From Salinibacterium sp. ZJ70 (GTDB taxonomy: Bacteria > Actinomycetota > Actinomycetes > Actinomycetales > Microbacteriaceae), in assembly GCF_011751865.2 (NCBI RefSeq), contig NZ_CP061770.1, positions 2,046,001-2,110,000 on the forward strand: a stretch of DNA of 64,000 nt. Direction: 5' to 3'. A program made the position numbers and the translations under genes. The notes beneath the pieces were generated by a model. That model was given only the letters and a program-made list of their open reading frames with translations, made no database searches and was not told the DNA's origin. Shown in pieces: positions 9,319 to 17,244 of this stretch. How positions within the stretch are numbered: position 1 is the stretch's first letter; each line of letters starts with the position of its first letter.

Positions 9319-10082
9319 CCGTACTTCGACGGATCCCAGCGCTCGGCCGGGGCGCTCTCGCCGCGCAGCTCTTCGAGCAGTCGCGTGATCTCGACCATGA
9401 CGGCCTCCGTCGCCTCGGCGAGGAGCGTCGACTCGAGCGGCTTGCCGCGGAAGCGGTCGAGGTCGACCGGGTCGCCCACGATCGCCCGCACCGTCTTGCG
9501 CGGGAACAGGGCGAGCTTCTTCGAGTAGCGCGGCATGATGTCCTGCACACCCCAGTGCGCCATCGGGATGATCGGGATGTCGTTCTCGAGTGCGGTGCGC
9601 ACAGCACCCGTCTTGCCGCGCATCGGCCAGAGCTCGGGCTGGCGGGTGAGGGTGCCCTCGGGGTAGATGATGACGGCGTGCCCCTGGCTGACGAGGTCGG
9701 CTGCTGCCGCAAGGGGCTGCTGTCTGTCAGCACCCGCGCGCCCCGACCCGGATCGTGCGACAGGGATCTGCCCCGTGGCGCGCAGAAGCCACCCGAGCGG
9801 CCCCTTCTTGAAGAGGCTCGCTTTCGCGAGGAACCGCGGAACGCGCCCCATGACCCACACGAGGTAGCCCGTCGTGAGCGGGTCGAGGTTGGAGTAGTGG
9901 TTCGGCGTGATGACATACGCGCCGGTGCCCGGAAGCTTCTCGGGGTTGGTGATGCGGAAGTCGATCAGACGCCGCAGGAGCGGTCCAGCGAGCCCTCCGA
10001 TGACATGCCAGAGCGGTGTCGCCTCAGCCGAGCGGGAGGCCTTCGCGAGACGACGCTGTTCGCGATCCAGGGGGTATGCCAT
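9285..10082 (-). CDS. plsC: 1-acyl-sn-glycerol-3-phosphate acyltransferase
   Basis: 265 aa. PlsC-type acyltransferases make phosphatidic acid from lysophosphatidic acid at the cytoplasmic face. The catalytic HxxxxD block is present as NHYSNLDP (residues about 60-67), and the glycerol-phosphate binding block as YPEGTLTR. The ATG shares one base with the murA stop (TGATG), so translation is coupled to murA. The 3' end overlaps the convergent EI24 gene by 34 bp. Confidence 0.92.
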   Translation of the reverse strand: MAYPLDREQRRLAKASRSAEATPLWHVIGGLAGPLLRRLIDFRITNPEKLPGTGAYVITPNHYSNLDPLTTGYLVWVMGRVPRFLAKASLFKKGPLGWLLRATGQIPVARSGSGRAGADRQQPLAAAADLVSQGHAVIIYPEGTLTRQPELWPMRGKTGAVRTALENDIPIIPMAHWGVQDIMPRYSKKLALFPRKTVRAIVGDPVDLDRFRGKPLESTLLAEATEAVMVEITRLLEELRGESAPAERWDPSKYGQSETGRFESA

Positions 10083-11455
10083 CAGTCCAGCGTAAAGTCT
10101 GCGCCGAGCTGCTCGAGCTTCTCCACGAAGCGCTCGTAGCCGCGCGCGATGATGCCCACGTTCGAGACCGTCGAGCGGCCCTCCGCCGTGAGTGCGGCGA
10201 TGAGGTAGCTGAAGCCGCCGCGGAGGTCGGGCACGTTGACATCGGCGCCGTGCAGCGGCGTCGGCCCGTTGATCACGGCCACCTGCTCGAGCGGACGACG
10301 CGGCACACGCCAGTCGGGCGACTCGAAGCCCTTGTCGTGAACCACGATGTCGGCGCCCATGTCATTGAGGGCGCGCGTGAAGCCGAGACGGTTCTCGTAC
10401 ACGGTCTCGCGCACCATCGAGGTGCCGGGAGCCTGCGTGAGCGCGACGATGAGCGGCTGCTGCCAGTCGGTCATGAAGCCGGGGTGCACATCGGTCTCGA
10501 CGACGACGGGCTTGAGCTCGCCAGCCCGGTAGAAGCGGATGCCGTCGTCGTGCACGTCGAAGCCGCCGCCCGCCTTGCGGAAGATGTTGAGGAACGTCAT
10601 CAGTTCCTGCTGCTGCGCCCCCGCGACGAACACGTCGCCGTCGGTCGCGAGCGCGGCGGCCGCCCAGCTGGCTGCCTCATTGCGGTCGAAGATCGCCTTG
10701 TGCGTGTAGCCGTCGAGACGGTCCACGCCTTCGATGAAGATCGTGCGGTTCGGCTCGACCGTGATGATCGCGCCCATCTTCTGCAGGATCGCGATGAGAT
10801 CCATGATCTCGGGCTCGATCGCCGCGTTCTTGAGCTCGGTGACGCCCTCCGCGCGCACGCCCGTGAGCAGCACCTGCTCGGTGGCGCCGACGCTCGGGTA
10901 GGGCAGCTCGATGTGCGCACCCTTGAGCCCGTTGGGCGCCGTGATGCGGATGCCCTCGTAGCTCTTGTCGACGATCGCCCCGAATGCGCGCAGCGCATCC
11001 ATGTGGAAATCGATCGGACGGTCGCCGATGCGGCATCCGCCGAGGTCGGGGATGAGCGCCTCGCCGAGTCGGTGCAGCAGCGGTCCGCAGAACAGGATCG
11101 GGATGCGGCTCGAGCCCGCGAGCGCGTCGATCTGTGCGAAGTGCGCCTTCTCGACGTTGCTCGTGTCGAGAATGAGTTCGCCCTCGACGTCGCTCGTCAC
11201 GGTGACGCCATAGGCGCCCATCATGCGCGCGACGACGTCCACGTCGCTGATGGTGGGCACGTTCATCAGACGGCTCGGGGTGTCACCGAGCAGCGCCGCG
11301 ACCATCGCCTTGGTGGCGAGGTTCTTGGCTCCGCGCACCTCGATCCGACCCGTGAGCGGCTTGCCGCCCTCGATGGTGATCCGGTCGGTGGTGAGGCCGA
11401 CGCGTGCACCCGCCTTCTTGGCGTCTTGGGCGAGGTCGATCGCGTCTGAGTTCAC
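10082..11455 (-). CDS. murA: UDP-N-acetylglucosamine 1-carboxyvinyltransferase
   Basis: 457 aa. MurA transfers enolpyruvate from PEP to UDP-GlcNAc, the first committed step of peptidoglycan synthesis, and is the target of fosfomycin. The EPSP-synthase-like fold is recognisable (GAKNLATKAMVAALL near the N terminus, GGFSYLIAALTAEG near the C terminus). The active-site loop reads GGCRIGDRPIDFH, keeping the catalytic cysteine of E. coli MurA (Cys115); mycobacterial enzymes have Asp there and are resistant. The gene follows leuD by 34 bp and is coupled to plsC through TGATG. Confidence 0.95.
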   Translation of the reverse strand: MNSDAIDLAQDAKKAGARVGLTTDRITIEGGKPLTGRIEVRGAKNLATKAMVAALLGDTPSRLMNVPTISDVDVVARMMGAYGVTVTSDVEGELILDTSNVEKAHFAQIDALAGSSRIPILFCGPLLHRLGEALIPDLGGCRIGDRPIDFHMDALRAFGAIVDKSYEGIRITAPNGLKGAHIELPYPSVGATEQVLLTGVRAEGVTELKNAAIEPEIMDLIAILQKMGAIITVEPNRTIFIEGVDRLDGYTHKAIFDRNEAASWAAAALATDGDVFVAGAQQQELMTFLNIFRKAGGGFDVHDDGIRFYRAGELKPVVVETDVHPGFMTDWQQPLIVALTQAPGTSMVRETVYENRLGFTRALNDMGADIVVHDKGFESPDWRVPRRPLEQVAVINGPTPLHGADVNVPDLRGGFSYLIAALTAEGRSTVSNVGIIARGYERFVEKLEQLGADFTLD

Positions 11456-11489
11456 GTGTGTTGCACCAATCGCGTTGGGGAAGCTGAGG

Positions 11490-12086
11490 TCAGCGGACAG
11501 GGAGAGTACGGGGACGCCAGCTTTCGCGGGTGCCCTCGAACTCAGTGATCCGCGCTTCGTCGCGCAGCGTGAGGCCGATGTCGTCCAGGCCTTCGAGCAG
11601 TCGCCACCGAGTGTAATCGTCGATGTCGAACGGAACTGTGAAGTCGCCGACCGTCACCGTCTTTGCAACAAGATCCACCGTCGCGCGCATTCCCGGCTCC
11701 GCCTCGAGGCGCTCCCACAGCTGCTCGATCTGCTCCTCGGGAGCGGTTCCCGCGAGCAGCCCCTGCTTGCCGGAGTTGCCGCGGAAGATGTCCGCGAAGC
11801 GCGGCGAGATGACGGCCTGGAAGCCGAAGTCGCGCAGCGCCCAGACGGCGTGCTCGCGGCTGGATCCGGTGCCGAAGTCGGGGCCCGTGATGAGGATCTT
11901 CGCACCCTGATAGGCGGGACGGTTGAGGATGAAGTCCTCATCCTGACGCCACGAGTAGAACAGTGCGTCTTCGAAGCCCGTCTTGGTGACGCGCTTCAGG
12001 AACTGGGCGGGGATGATCTGGTCGGTGTCGACGTTGGAGCGGCGGAACGGAACCGCGATGCCCTCGATGATCGAGATCTTCTCCAT
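11490..12086 (-). CDS. leuD: 3-isopropylmalate dehydratase small subunit
   Basis: 198 aa from ATG at 12086 ([20 protein letters not shown]). With LeuC it isomerises 2- to 3-isopropylmalate in leucine synthesis. Family motifs visible: [15 protein letters not shown] (residues about 18-32), [17 protein letters not shown] and [18 protein letters not shown]. The start codon overlaps the leuC stop (TGATG), the usual coupling of this heterodimer. Regulation is expected through the leader upstream of leuC. Confidence 0.96.
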   Translation of the reverse strand: MEKISIIEGIAVPFRRSNVDTDQIIPAQFLKRVTKTGFEDALFYSWRQDEDFILNRPAYQGAKILITGPDFGTGSSREHAVWALRDFGFQAVISPRFADIFRGNSGKQGLLAGTAPEEQIEQLWERLEAEPGMRATVDLVAKTVTVGDFTVPFDIDDYTRWRLLEGLDDIGLTLRDEARITEFEGTRESWRPRTLPVR

Positions 12087-13540
12087 CAGTTGGCCTCTCC
12101 TTCGGTCTGCAGATCCCACGGGCTCGACAGCGTTCCGCGGATCGCGGTCGCGGCGGCGACGAGCGGCGACACGAGGTGCGTGCGCCCGCCCTTGCCCTGG
12201 CGGCCTTCGAAGTTGCGGTTCGAGGTGGACGCGCAGCGCTCCCCCGGTGCCAGCTGGTCGGGGTTCATGCCGAGGCACATCGAGCATCCGGCGAAACGCC
12301 ATTCGGCGCCGAACGCCTCGACGATCTTGTCGATGCCTTCGGCCTCCGCCTGCAGTCGCACGCGTGCCGATCCGGGGACGACCATGACGCGCACGCCGTC
12401 GGCCTTCTTCTTGCCGTCGATGATCGAGGCGAAGGCGCGCAGGTCCTCGATGCGCGAGTTGGTGCACGAGCCCATGAAGACGGCGTCGACCTTGATGTCC
12501 TTCATCGGCGTTCCCGCCGCGAGGTCCATGTATTCGAGGGCGCGCTCAGCGGCGGCCTTCTCGTTGGGGTCGTCGATGACCGCCGGGTTCGGCACGGTCT
12601 CCGAGAGCGAGACGCCCTGGCCGGGGTTGGTTCCCCAGGTGACGAACGGCTCGAGCTCGTTCGCGTCGAGGAACACCTCGGCGTCGAACACGGCGCCCTC
12701 ATCGGTGGGCAGCGTCTTCCAGTACTCGACGGCGGCGTCCCAGTCGGCCCCCTCGGGCGCGTGCGGGCGGCCCTTGACGTACTCGAACGTGGTCTCGTCG
12801 GGCGCGACCATGCCGGCGCGGGCACCGGCCTCGATCGACATGTTGCAGATCGTCATGCGGCCCTCCATGGAGAGCGAGCGGATCGCGCTGCCGCGGAACT
12901 CGAGCACGTAGCCCTGGCCGCCTCCGGTGCCGATCTTCGCGATCACGGCGAGGATGATGTCCTTCGCGGTGACGCCGGGGCGCAGTTCGCCGTCGACGTT
13001 GATCGCCATCGTCTTGAAGGGCTTGAGCGGCAGCGTCTGGGTGGCCATGACGTGCTCGACCTCGGAGGTGCCGATGCCGAACGCCATCGCGCCGAACGCA
13101 CCGTGGGTGGAGGTGTGGCTGTCGCCGCACACCACCGTGATGCCCGGCATGGTGAGGCCGAGCTGCGGGCCGACGACGTGCACGATGCCCTGCTCGATGT
13201 CGCCGAGCGAGTGCAGACGGATGCCGAACTCCTCGGCGTTGCGACGCAGCGTCTCGATCTGGGTGCGGCTGGTGAGGTCGGCGATGGGCCGGTCGATCGC
13301 GAGCGTCGGGGTGTTGTGGTCTTCGGTGGCGATCGTCAGATCGGGGCGACGCACGGGGCGGCCGGCCTGACGGAGCCCGTCGAACGCCTGCGGGCTCGTG
13401 ACCTCGTGCACGAGGTGCAGGTCGATGTAGATGAGGTCGGGTTCGCCGTTCTCGCCCTTGGCGACGACGTGCGCATCCCAGACCTTCTCGGCGAGCGTAC
13501 GGGGGCGCGCGGCCTCGGAGGGGTGGTTCTCGGTGCTCAT
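12086..13540 (-). CDS. leuC: 3-isopropylmalate dehydratase large subunit
   Basis: 484 aa from ATG at 13540 ([20 protein letters not shown]), preceded by GAAGGAT; an in-frame ATG at 13576 is less likely. LeuC is an aconitase-family enzyme carrying a [4Fe-4S] cluster; the ligand cysteines lie in [11 protein letters not shown] and [29 protein letters not shown] and the C-terminal [15 protein letters not shown] substrate loop are also clear. It is transcribed with leuD and probably murA-plsC, and is preceded by a leucine-rich leader ORF and hairpin (13585-13651). Confidence 0.96.
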   Translation of the reverse strand: MSTENHPSEAARPRTLAEKVWDAHVVAKGENGEPDLIYIDLHLVHEVTSPQAFDGLRQAGRPVRRPDLTIATEDHNTPTLAIDRPIADLTSRTQIETLRRNAEEFGIRLHSLGDIEQGIVHVVGPQLGLTMPGITVVCGDSHTSTHGAFGAMAFGIGTSEVEHVMATQTLPLKPFKTMAINVDGELRPGVTAKDIILAVIAKIGTGGGQGYVLEFRGSAIRSLSMEGRMTICNMSIEAGARAGMVAPDETTFEYVKGRPHAPEGADWDAAVEYWKTLPTDEGAVFDAEVFLDANELEPFVTWGTNPGQGVSLSETVPNPAVIDDPNEKAAAERALEYMDLAAGTPMKDIKVDAVFMGSCTNSRIEDLRAFASIIDGKKKADGVRVMVVPGSARVRLQAEAEGIDKIVEAFGAEWRFAGCSMCLGMNPDQLAPGERCASTSNRNFEGRQGKGGRTHLVSPLVAAATAIRGTLSSPWDLQTEGEAN

Positions 13541-13584
13541 GTGTTCAAGATCCTTCATCGGATTGGGTCGGCCCACGGCGGACT

Positions 13585-13622
13585 CCGCGACGAGGGAGAC
13601 CGTGAACTAGGCCTCGTCGCGG
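13585..13622 (-). promoter_or_regulatory. Attenuator-type hairpin overlapping the leucine leader ORF
   Basis: An 11-bp perfect inverted repeat, CCGCGACGAGG (13612-13622) and CCTCGTCGCGG (13585-13595) read on the minus strand, encloses a 16-nt loop. The 5' arm lies inside the leader ORF just after its leucine codons, so ribosome stalling there would change folding. No U-run follows, so control could be translational rather than by termination. A second pairing, CACGG in the loop with CCGTG farther downstream, is possible. Confidence 0.6.
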
Positions 13623-13651
13623 CGAAGAAGGAGGAGGTGCCGGGCGAGCAT
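13607..13651 (-). CDS. leuL: Leucine leader peptide upstream of leuCD
   Basis: A 14-codon ORF, MLARHLLLLRRDEA, runs from ATG at 13651 to TAG at 13607 and contains four consecutive leucine codons (CTC CTC CTT CTT). It lies 67 nt before the leuC start on the same strand. Such leader peptides control leucine operons through ribosome stalling on scarce Leu-tRNA. The ORF overlaps the 5' arm of the hairpin at 13585-13622, as expected for ribosome-mediated attenuation. No expression evidence is available from sequence alone. Confidence 0.7.
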   Translation of the reverse strand: MLARHLLLLRRDEA

Positions 13652-13696
13652 CCCACGAGAATAGCAGGGGAAGGCGGGTGCCATCTGCGCGCCGCG

Positions 13697-14245
13697 TCAG
13701 GCGTCGACGGCGGTGAAGACGAACTCACCGAGCTCGACGGACGCGCCCGCGGGCACGCGCACGCGCCGCCCCTGCGCCGCCTCGGTGACGTCGCCGCCCG
13801 AGACCACCCACACCCCGTTCGTGGAGCCGAGGTCGTGCACCCAGAGGCCCGAATCGTCCACCTCGAGCGCCGCGTGCGTCTTCGACACGGAGCTCGTGGG
13901 GTCGGCGACGGCGCACAGCTCGGCGCCCGGCCACGCCGGTTGCGCGACCGGGTTGCGCCCGATGAGCATCGTCTTCGCAACGGCCATGCGCGAGCCGTCG
14001 GGCAGCTGCAGCGTCCAGGTGCGCGGAGCGGGGCGCGCGGAGGTGATCGTCATCTCCTCCGGCGCTTCCACGGTGACCGGAGGTGCCACGGGAGCAGGCG
14101 GCGGCGCCATCCCGGGAACCATCGGCACGAACACGATGTCCTCGACCGGAGCCTTCGCGCGCTCAGGGCGCGGTGCGGCTTTGATCGTGCTCGGGTCGAA
14201 CATGCCGGGCGGGAGCGTGATGAACCCCTCATCCGCGTCTGCCAC
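13697..14245 (-). CDS. FHA domain protein at the left edge of the secretion locus
   Basis: 182 aa. The GTG at 14245 is preferred because AGGAGG (14251-14256) is 5 nt upstream; the GTG at 14251 overlaps that Shine-Dalgarno sequence. A Pro/Ala-rich N-terminal part (about 60 residues) is followed by a C-terminal FHA domain (about 80-180) with the conserved pieces LIGRNP, SVSKTHAAL and DLGSTNGVW. FHA domains bind phosphothreonine. It closely resembles the FHA protein at 49743-50255 at the other end of the block, so the two bracket it. The kinase encoded at 45876-47528 is the obvious candidate to create its ligand. Confidence 0.85.
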   Translation of the reverse strand: MADADEGFITLPPGMFDPSTIKAAPRPERAKAPVEDIVFVPMVPGMAPPPAPVAPPVTVEAPEEMTITSARPAPRTWTLQLPDGSRMAVAKTMLIGRNPVAQPAWPGAELCAVADPTSSVSKTHAALEVDDSGLWVHDLGSTNGVWVVSGGDVTEAAQGRRVRVPAGASVELGEFVFTAVDA

Positions 14246-14355
14246 GGTCACCTCCTGGTTGCGCGATGCCTACGCGTTCGAGAGTAATCGTCGAGACGGC
14301 GTGTGTCGCGCGCGCGCCGCGCGTCGGCGAACGTCAGCTGCCACCGCCAGCTCCG

Positions 14356-14490
14356 TCACTCGTCAGCTCCCCGTGGAGAACCCCAGGAACCGAACCGATC
14401 CGCGAGCTGCTCGCTCCGCAGGGTCACGGTGTCCTGACTCAGATAGCCCGGCACGTCGACCAGCGGGATCACATCATCCAGCGGAAGTGC
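14356..14490 (-). pseudogene. C-terminal remnant of a lipoprotein C paralog
   Basis: The minus-strand frame ending at the TGA at 14356 reads VDVPGYLSQDTVTLRSEQL, then ADRFGSWG. This matches the C termini of the two intact lipoproteins at 16362-16853 (LDLPGSISDDVIHVGRDDL) and 19103-19573 (LDVPGSLSNDTIHAGRDAL). No upstream part of the gene is recognisable in frame, so this is a gene fragment. Confidence 0.55.
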
Positions 14491-14612
14491 CCCGCGAAGA
14501 ACTCGACCTCGGCGCAGAGGGTGCCGCTGGCCGCAGGCGCGCGCGTCGCGTCCGCGGATCGGCACCGACTGGCCGTGCGGCATTGCCGATATTCGGAGCC
14601 ATCGCCATGGCC

Positions 14613-14675
14613 TCAGGACTCGCCGTAGTCGGCGCCGGGGAGATATCCCTCGGGGTGGTGGAAGCACGGCGAGAA
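14613..14675 (-). pseudogene. C-terminal remnant of a lipoprotein B paralog
   Basis: Just after the stop of the intact lipoprotein B gene, another minus-strand frame reads FSPCFHHPEGYLPGADYGES and a TGA. This is a second, slightly expanded copy of the B ending (SPCFHHPAGYEYGERY). The stretch 14246-14687 has no intact gene, only this remnant, the one at 14356, and the spacer before the FHA gene. Confidence 0.5.
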
Positions 14676-14687
14676 CGAGGCACGAGC

Positions 14688-15230
14688 TCAGTACCTCTCC
14701 CCGTACTCGTATCCGGCCGGATGATGGAAGCACGGAGAGTAGGAATCGACCCAGAACTCCGCGCCGCTGGCGTAGAACCCGGCGAGGAACGAGCTGCCGT
14801 CCTCGTGGTTGAGCGTCACCTTCGGGAAGCCCTTTGATGACGTGCTGCGTTCCAGAGTCCATCCGCTGCGGCCACTCCAGTCGGCCACGATCGCTTCGAT
14901 GATCTGCTCGTGCGGAGGCTCGCCCGTGATGGTGATGATCGTGACCACCGGCCACTGGAAGTTGTTCTCGCCGCCGCACGGATAGATGACGGGCGTCGTC
15001 TCGGTCGTTCGCGTGTCGGCGGTGAACTCGGCCGGGAAGTACGACGCAATCTCCTGCTGTCGTTCGAGGGTGATCTCGCGCGCGTCGGCGAGCGTCAGGG
15101 TGACCTCCGGCGCGCTGTGATCGCCGCCCGCGAGCTCGGAGCTGCCGGCGGCGACGCATCCGGTGAGGACAGCCACGGAGAGGACCGCGCCCAGGAGGTG
15201 AACAGGTGATCTCAATACTTGTCTCCCCAC
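14688..15230 (-). CDS. Lipoprotein B, putative immunity-type protein
   Basis: 180 aa from GTG at 15230 (or the TTG five codons later). A signal peptide with the lipobox LTGC (Cys about residue 25) predicts a lipid-anchored protein outside the membrane. The mature part has two cysteines (VIYPCGGENNF, SPCFHHPAGYEYGERY) and no known enzyme motif. It is the full-length member of a family with partial copies at 14613, 16882 and 18289. Its start overlaps the end of a broken lipoprotein A copy, the same order as the intact A-B' pair at 17744-16882. An immunity role against secreted effectors is inferred from position only. Confidence 0.6.
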   Translation of the reverse strand: MGRQVLRSPVHLLGAVLSVAVLTGCVAAGSSELAGGDHSAPEVTLTLADAREITLERQQEIASYFPAEFTADTRTTETTPVIYPCGGENNFQWPVVTIITITGEPPHEQIIEAIVADWSGRSGWTLERSTSSKGFPKVTLNHEDGSSFLAGFYASGAEFWVDSYSPCFHHPAGYEYGERY

Positions 15231-15338
15231 CGGTATCCGCCCCGCAGGTGGAAACAGGGCGAGTGCACGTCAACCTACACCTCGGAGGCGTCCTTGTAGA
15301 AAGCGACGCGTCCAACCACCCCGTTTGGCACCCCGCGG
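15212..15338 (-). pseudogene. Broken copy of lipoprotein A with an in-frame stop
   Basis: Reads PNGVVGRVAFYKDASEV, stop, VDVHSPCFHLRGGYRWGDKY and TGA at 15212. The intact gene at 17226-17744 has PNGVSGRVGFYKGASEV, W, VDVFSPCFHLPGGYEWGEKY. The tryptophan codon TGG has become TAG (15277-15275). The N-terminal two thirds are missing; the upstream edge joins a fragment of a WXG-like helper gene. Confidence 0.75.
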
Positions 15339-15412
15339 CATCCGGAAGCGAGCGGGCCACGTCGCCCGCCCCGTCGAGGCACCCGACGACGCTCGCGACC
15401 TTCTGGCTGGCA
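15338..15412 (-). pseudogene. Fragment of a WXG-like helper gene
   Basis: The minus strand reads QKVASVVGCLDGAGDVARSL, then PDAAG, matching residues about 17-40 of the helper at 21245-21550 (EKVAAVLGKLDGAGDETRSL, then PDAAG). It has no start codon and joins directly to the lipoprotein A remnant, so an effector module has been deleted between them. The rest of 15231-15445 carries only these two remnants. Confidence 0.7.
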
Positions 15413-15445
15413 CTGCGGAGCACCCACCCGCCTGGCTCTGCGGCG

Positions 15446-16321
15446 TCAGCCGAGGGAGAAGGTCTCGGGAACCGTGTCGCCGAAATCGCCGCGCAGGAAG
15501 CAGCGGTCCATCATGCGCAGGCTGACGACGCTCTCGGGGAGCACCGTGGGCCAGGGATCCGGGATGTTCCAGATCATCGCCCATCCGCCCAGCCGCGGAT
15601 CCGGATGCGGCGTCGTGCGCACCCATTCACGCAGATCGACGATCGATTGGCGGTATCGACGCTCGGCGTCGGACTTCGCGGGCAGCACGGCGATGGCGAC
15701 GGTCACGGCTGCGACCGCGAGTGCTGCGACGATCAGAAGCGCCAGCACCGACGCGTCGACGCCCCCGAAGATGGCCCCCAGAAGAAGCACGGGAACGGCG
15801 AGCACGACAGCGACGACGATGAGCACCCGCAGTCCTTGCGCTCGCGGCCGCTCCTCACCGAACCCGGTGCGCTGAGCGCGGGTCGCATGCGCGACCGCCG
15901 CAGCGAGGCCCTCCCGCCAGGCCGAGTTCTCGCGCTCGATCGTGATGCGCTGGCCGGGATGAGGCAGCGAGCCGAACATCGCCGCGAGCACGATCTGCTC
16001 GATCGGGTCGGACTCGGTGACCCGCGCGCCCGCGGTGAAGTGCCAGATCGGGCCGGATGCCGCACCGCGGGATCCTGAAAGGTGGGCGCCGCTCGTCTCC
16101 ACGATCATCATGTCGCGCATGATCCAGTCAGCCAGGAGCGGCACGATCTCGGAGTATCGACCGCGCTCCGACGCTGCGGCGAGGATCACCGAGCCGGCGG
16201 GCGCAGCCGATGACGCGGTGGCGCCGCGCAGGCGCGCGCCCCAGAATCGACGGCGCGCCCAGATCGCGAGTGCGAGCGCCGCGACGAGCACCACGCTGGC
16301 GAGGACCACGAGAGCGATCAT
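15446..16321 (-). CDS. Membrane protein of unknown family
   Basis: 291 aa from ATG at 16321 (MIALVVLASVVLVAALALAI). One N-terminal transmembrane helix (residues about 2-22) and two close hydrophobic segments (about 165-215, LRVLIVVAVVLAVPVLLLG and ALLIVAALAVAAVTVAIAVL) flank a soluble domain with no motif I recognise. The C terminus resembles short LPES/SLRMMDRCF surface segments. It follows lipoprotein C1 by 40 bp on the same strand and probably shares its transcript. It could be a membrane immunity protein or an accessory of the secretion locus. Confidence 0.6.
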   Translation of the reverse strand: MIALVVLASVVLVAALALAIWARRRFWGARLRGATASSAAPAGSVILAAASERGRYSEIVPLLADWIMRDMMIVETSGAHLSGSRGAASGPIWHFTAGARVTESDPIEQIVLAAMFGSLPHPGQRITIERENSAWREGLAAAVAHATRAQRTGFGEERPRAQGLRVLIVVAVVLAVPVLLLGAIFGGVDASVLALLIVAALAVAAVTVAIAVLPAKSDAERRYRQSIVDLREWVRTTPHPDPRLGGWAMIWNIPDPWPTVLPESVVSLRMMDRCFLRGDFGDTVPETFSLG

Positions 16322-16361
16322 GCCGGCGTCTCGTGGAGCGCGGTTGCGACGTGCGCGTGGA

Positions 16362-16853
16362 TCATGAAGATCGCGGCCCGTAGAACTCGACCAGATCGTC
16401 TCGGCCGACGTGGATGACGTCGTCGCTGATCGACCCCGGAAGATCAAGTGAGTCCTTCAGCGAGCGCAGCGACAACGACCCCCCACCCGTACTGGACGAT
16501 CTCGGCCGCGGCGCAGCGGAGGCGTCGAGGAAGATCCCGGTGAGCGGCGTGGGGGCGCCCAGATGCGCCGCCTCGAGCGCCGCCTCGAGCGAGGAGACGA
16601 CTGCAGCATCCGTGGTGTCGGTCAGATAGATCCGCAGCCGGACGCCAGGACCGGTGAGGTCCTGCCCGACCGAGATGCGCGTGTCGACGATGTTGGGGTC
16701 GGCAGCGAGCACCGAGGTATGAACGTCGCGCGTGACATCGCCCGCCAAGGCCGAGCATCCGGCGAGCAGGACGAGCGCGAGCGCGGCGCCGACCGCTCTG
16801 ACTGCGACGCCGCGACGTCGTGTGAGCCCCGGCGTGCTGATCGTGTGTGTCAT
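16362..16853 (-). CDS. Lipoprotein C1, putative immunity-type protein
   Basis: 163 aa from ATG at 16853 (MTHTISTPGLTRRRGVAVRA). The signal peptide ends in LLAGC (Cys about residue 33). The mature protein is clearly paralogous to the lipoprotein at 19103-19573: both share VLAADPNIVDTRISVGQDLT-like text, RLRIYLTDT, VVSSLEAALEAA, LTGIFLDA and a C-terminal EFYGP. The second copy directly follows a hydrolase-type effector with a 4-bp overlap, which is why an immunity function is suggested. C1 has no effector beside it and may be an orphan. Confidence 0.65.
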   Translation of the reverse strand: MTHTISTPGLTRRRGVAVRAVGAALALVLLAGCSALAGDVTRDVHTSVLAADPNIVDTRISVGQDLTGPGVRLRIYLTDTTDAAVVSSLEAALEAAHLGAPTPLTGIFLDASAAPRPRSSSTGGGSLSLRSLKDSLDLPGSISDDVIHVGRDDLVEFYGPRSS

Positions 16854-16881
16854 GCCGCTCCTCGGATGGTGTGTCCCGTGC

Positions 16882-17244
16882 TCAATATCTCTCCCCGTAC
16901 TCGTACCCGGCCGGGTGATGGAAGCACGGAGAATACGAGTCGACCCAGAACTCAGCACCGCTCGCGTAGAAGCCGGCGAGGAACGAGCTGCCGTCCTCGT
17001 GGGTGAGCGTCACCTTCGGAAAGCCCTTGGATGAGGTGCTGCGGTCGATCCTCCAGTCGGCGCGTCCGCTCCAGTTCGCCGCGATCTCGAGCTGGTGCCC
17101 GAGCGTGATCTCGCGCGCCTCTGCGAGCGTCGTCGGCTCGGCGCTGTCGCTGCTCGCGTCGCCATAACCACACCCGGCGAGCACACCTCCGACGAGTACG
17201 GCGGCGTCGGCGCAGGCGGGCGCTTTCAGTACTTCTCTCCCCAC
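16882..17244 (-). CDS. Lipoprotein B', internally deleted copy of lipoprotein B
   Basis: 120 aa from GTG at 17244, overlapping the end of lipoprotein A by 19 bp, as in the 15230 copy. It keeps a lipobox (LAGC), the segment LAEAREITLGHQLEIA and the full C terminus from DRSTSSKGFPKVTLTHEDGS to SPCFHHPAGYEYGERY, but about 60 central residues of the full-length copy, including the YPCGGENNF segment, are missing. The deletion is in frame, so a shorter protein may still be made. It also may be a decaying gene. Confidence 0.55.
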   Translation of the reverse strand: MGREVLKAPACADAAVLVGGVLAGCGYGDASSDSAEPTTLAEAREITLGHQLEIAANWSGRADWRIDRSTSSKGFPKVTLTHEDGSSFLAGFYASGAEFWVDSYSPCFHHPAGYEYGERY

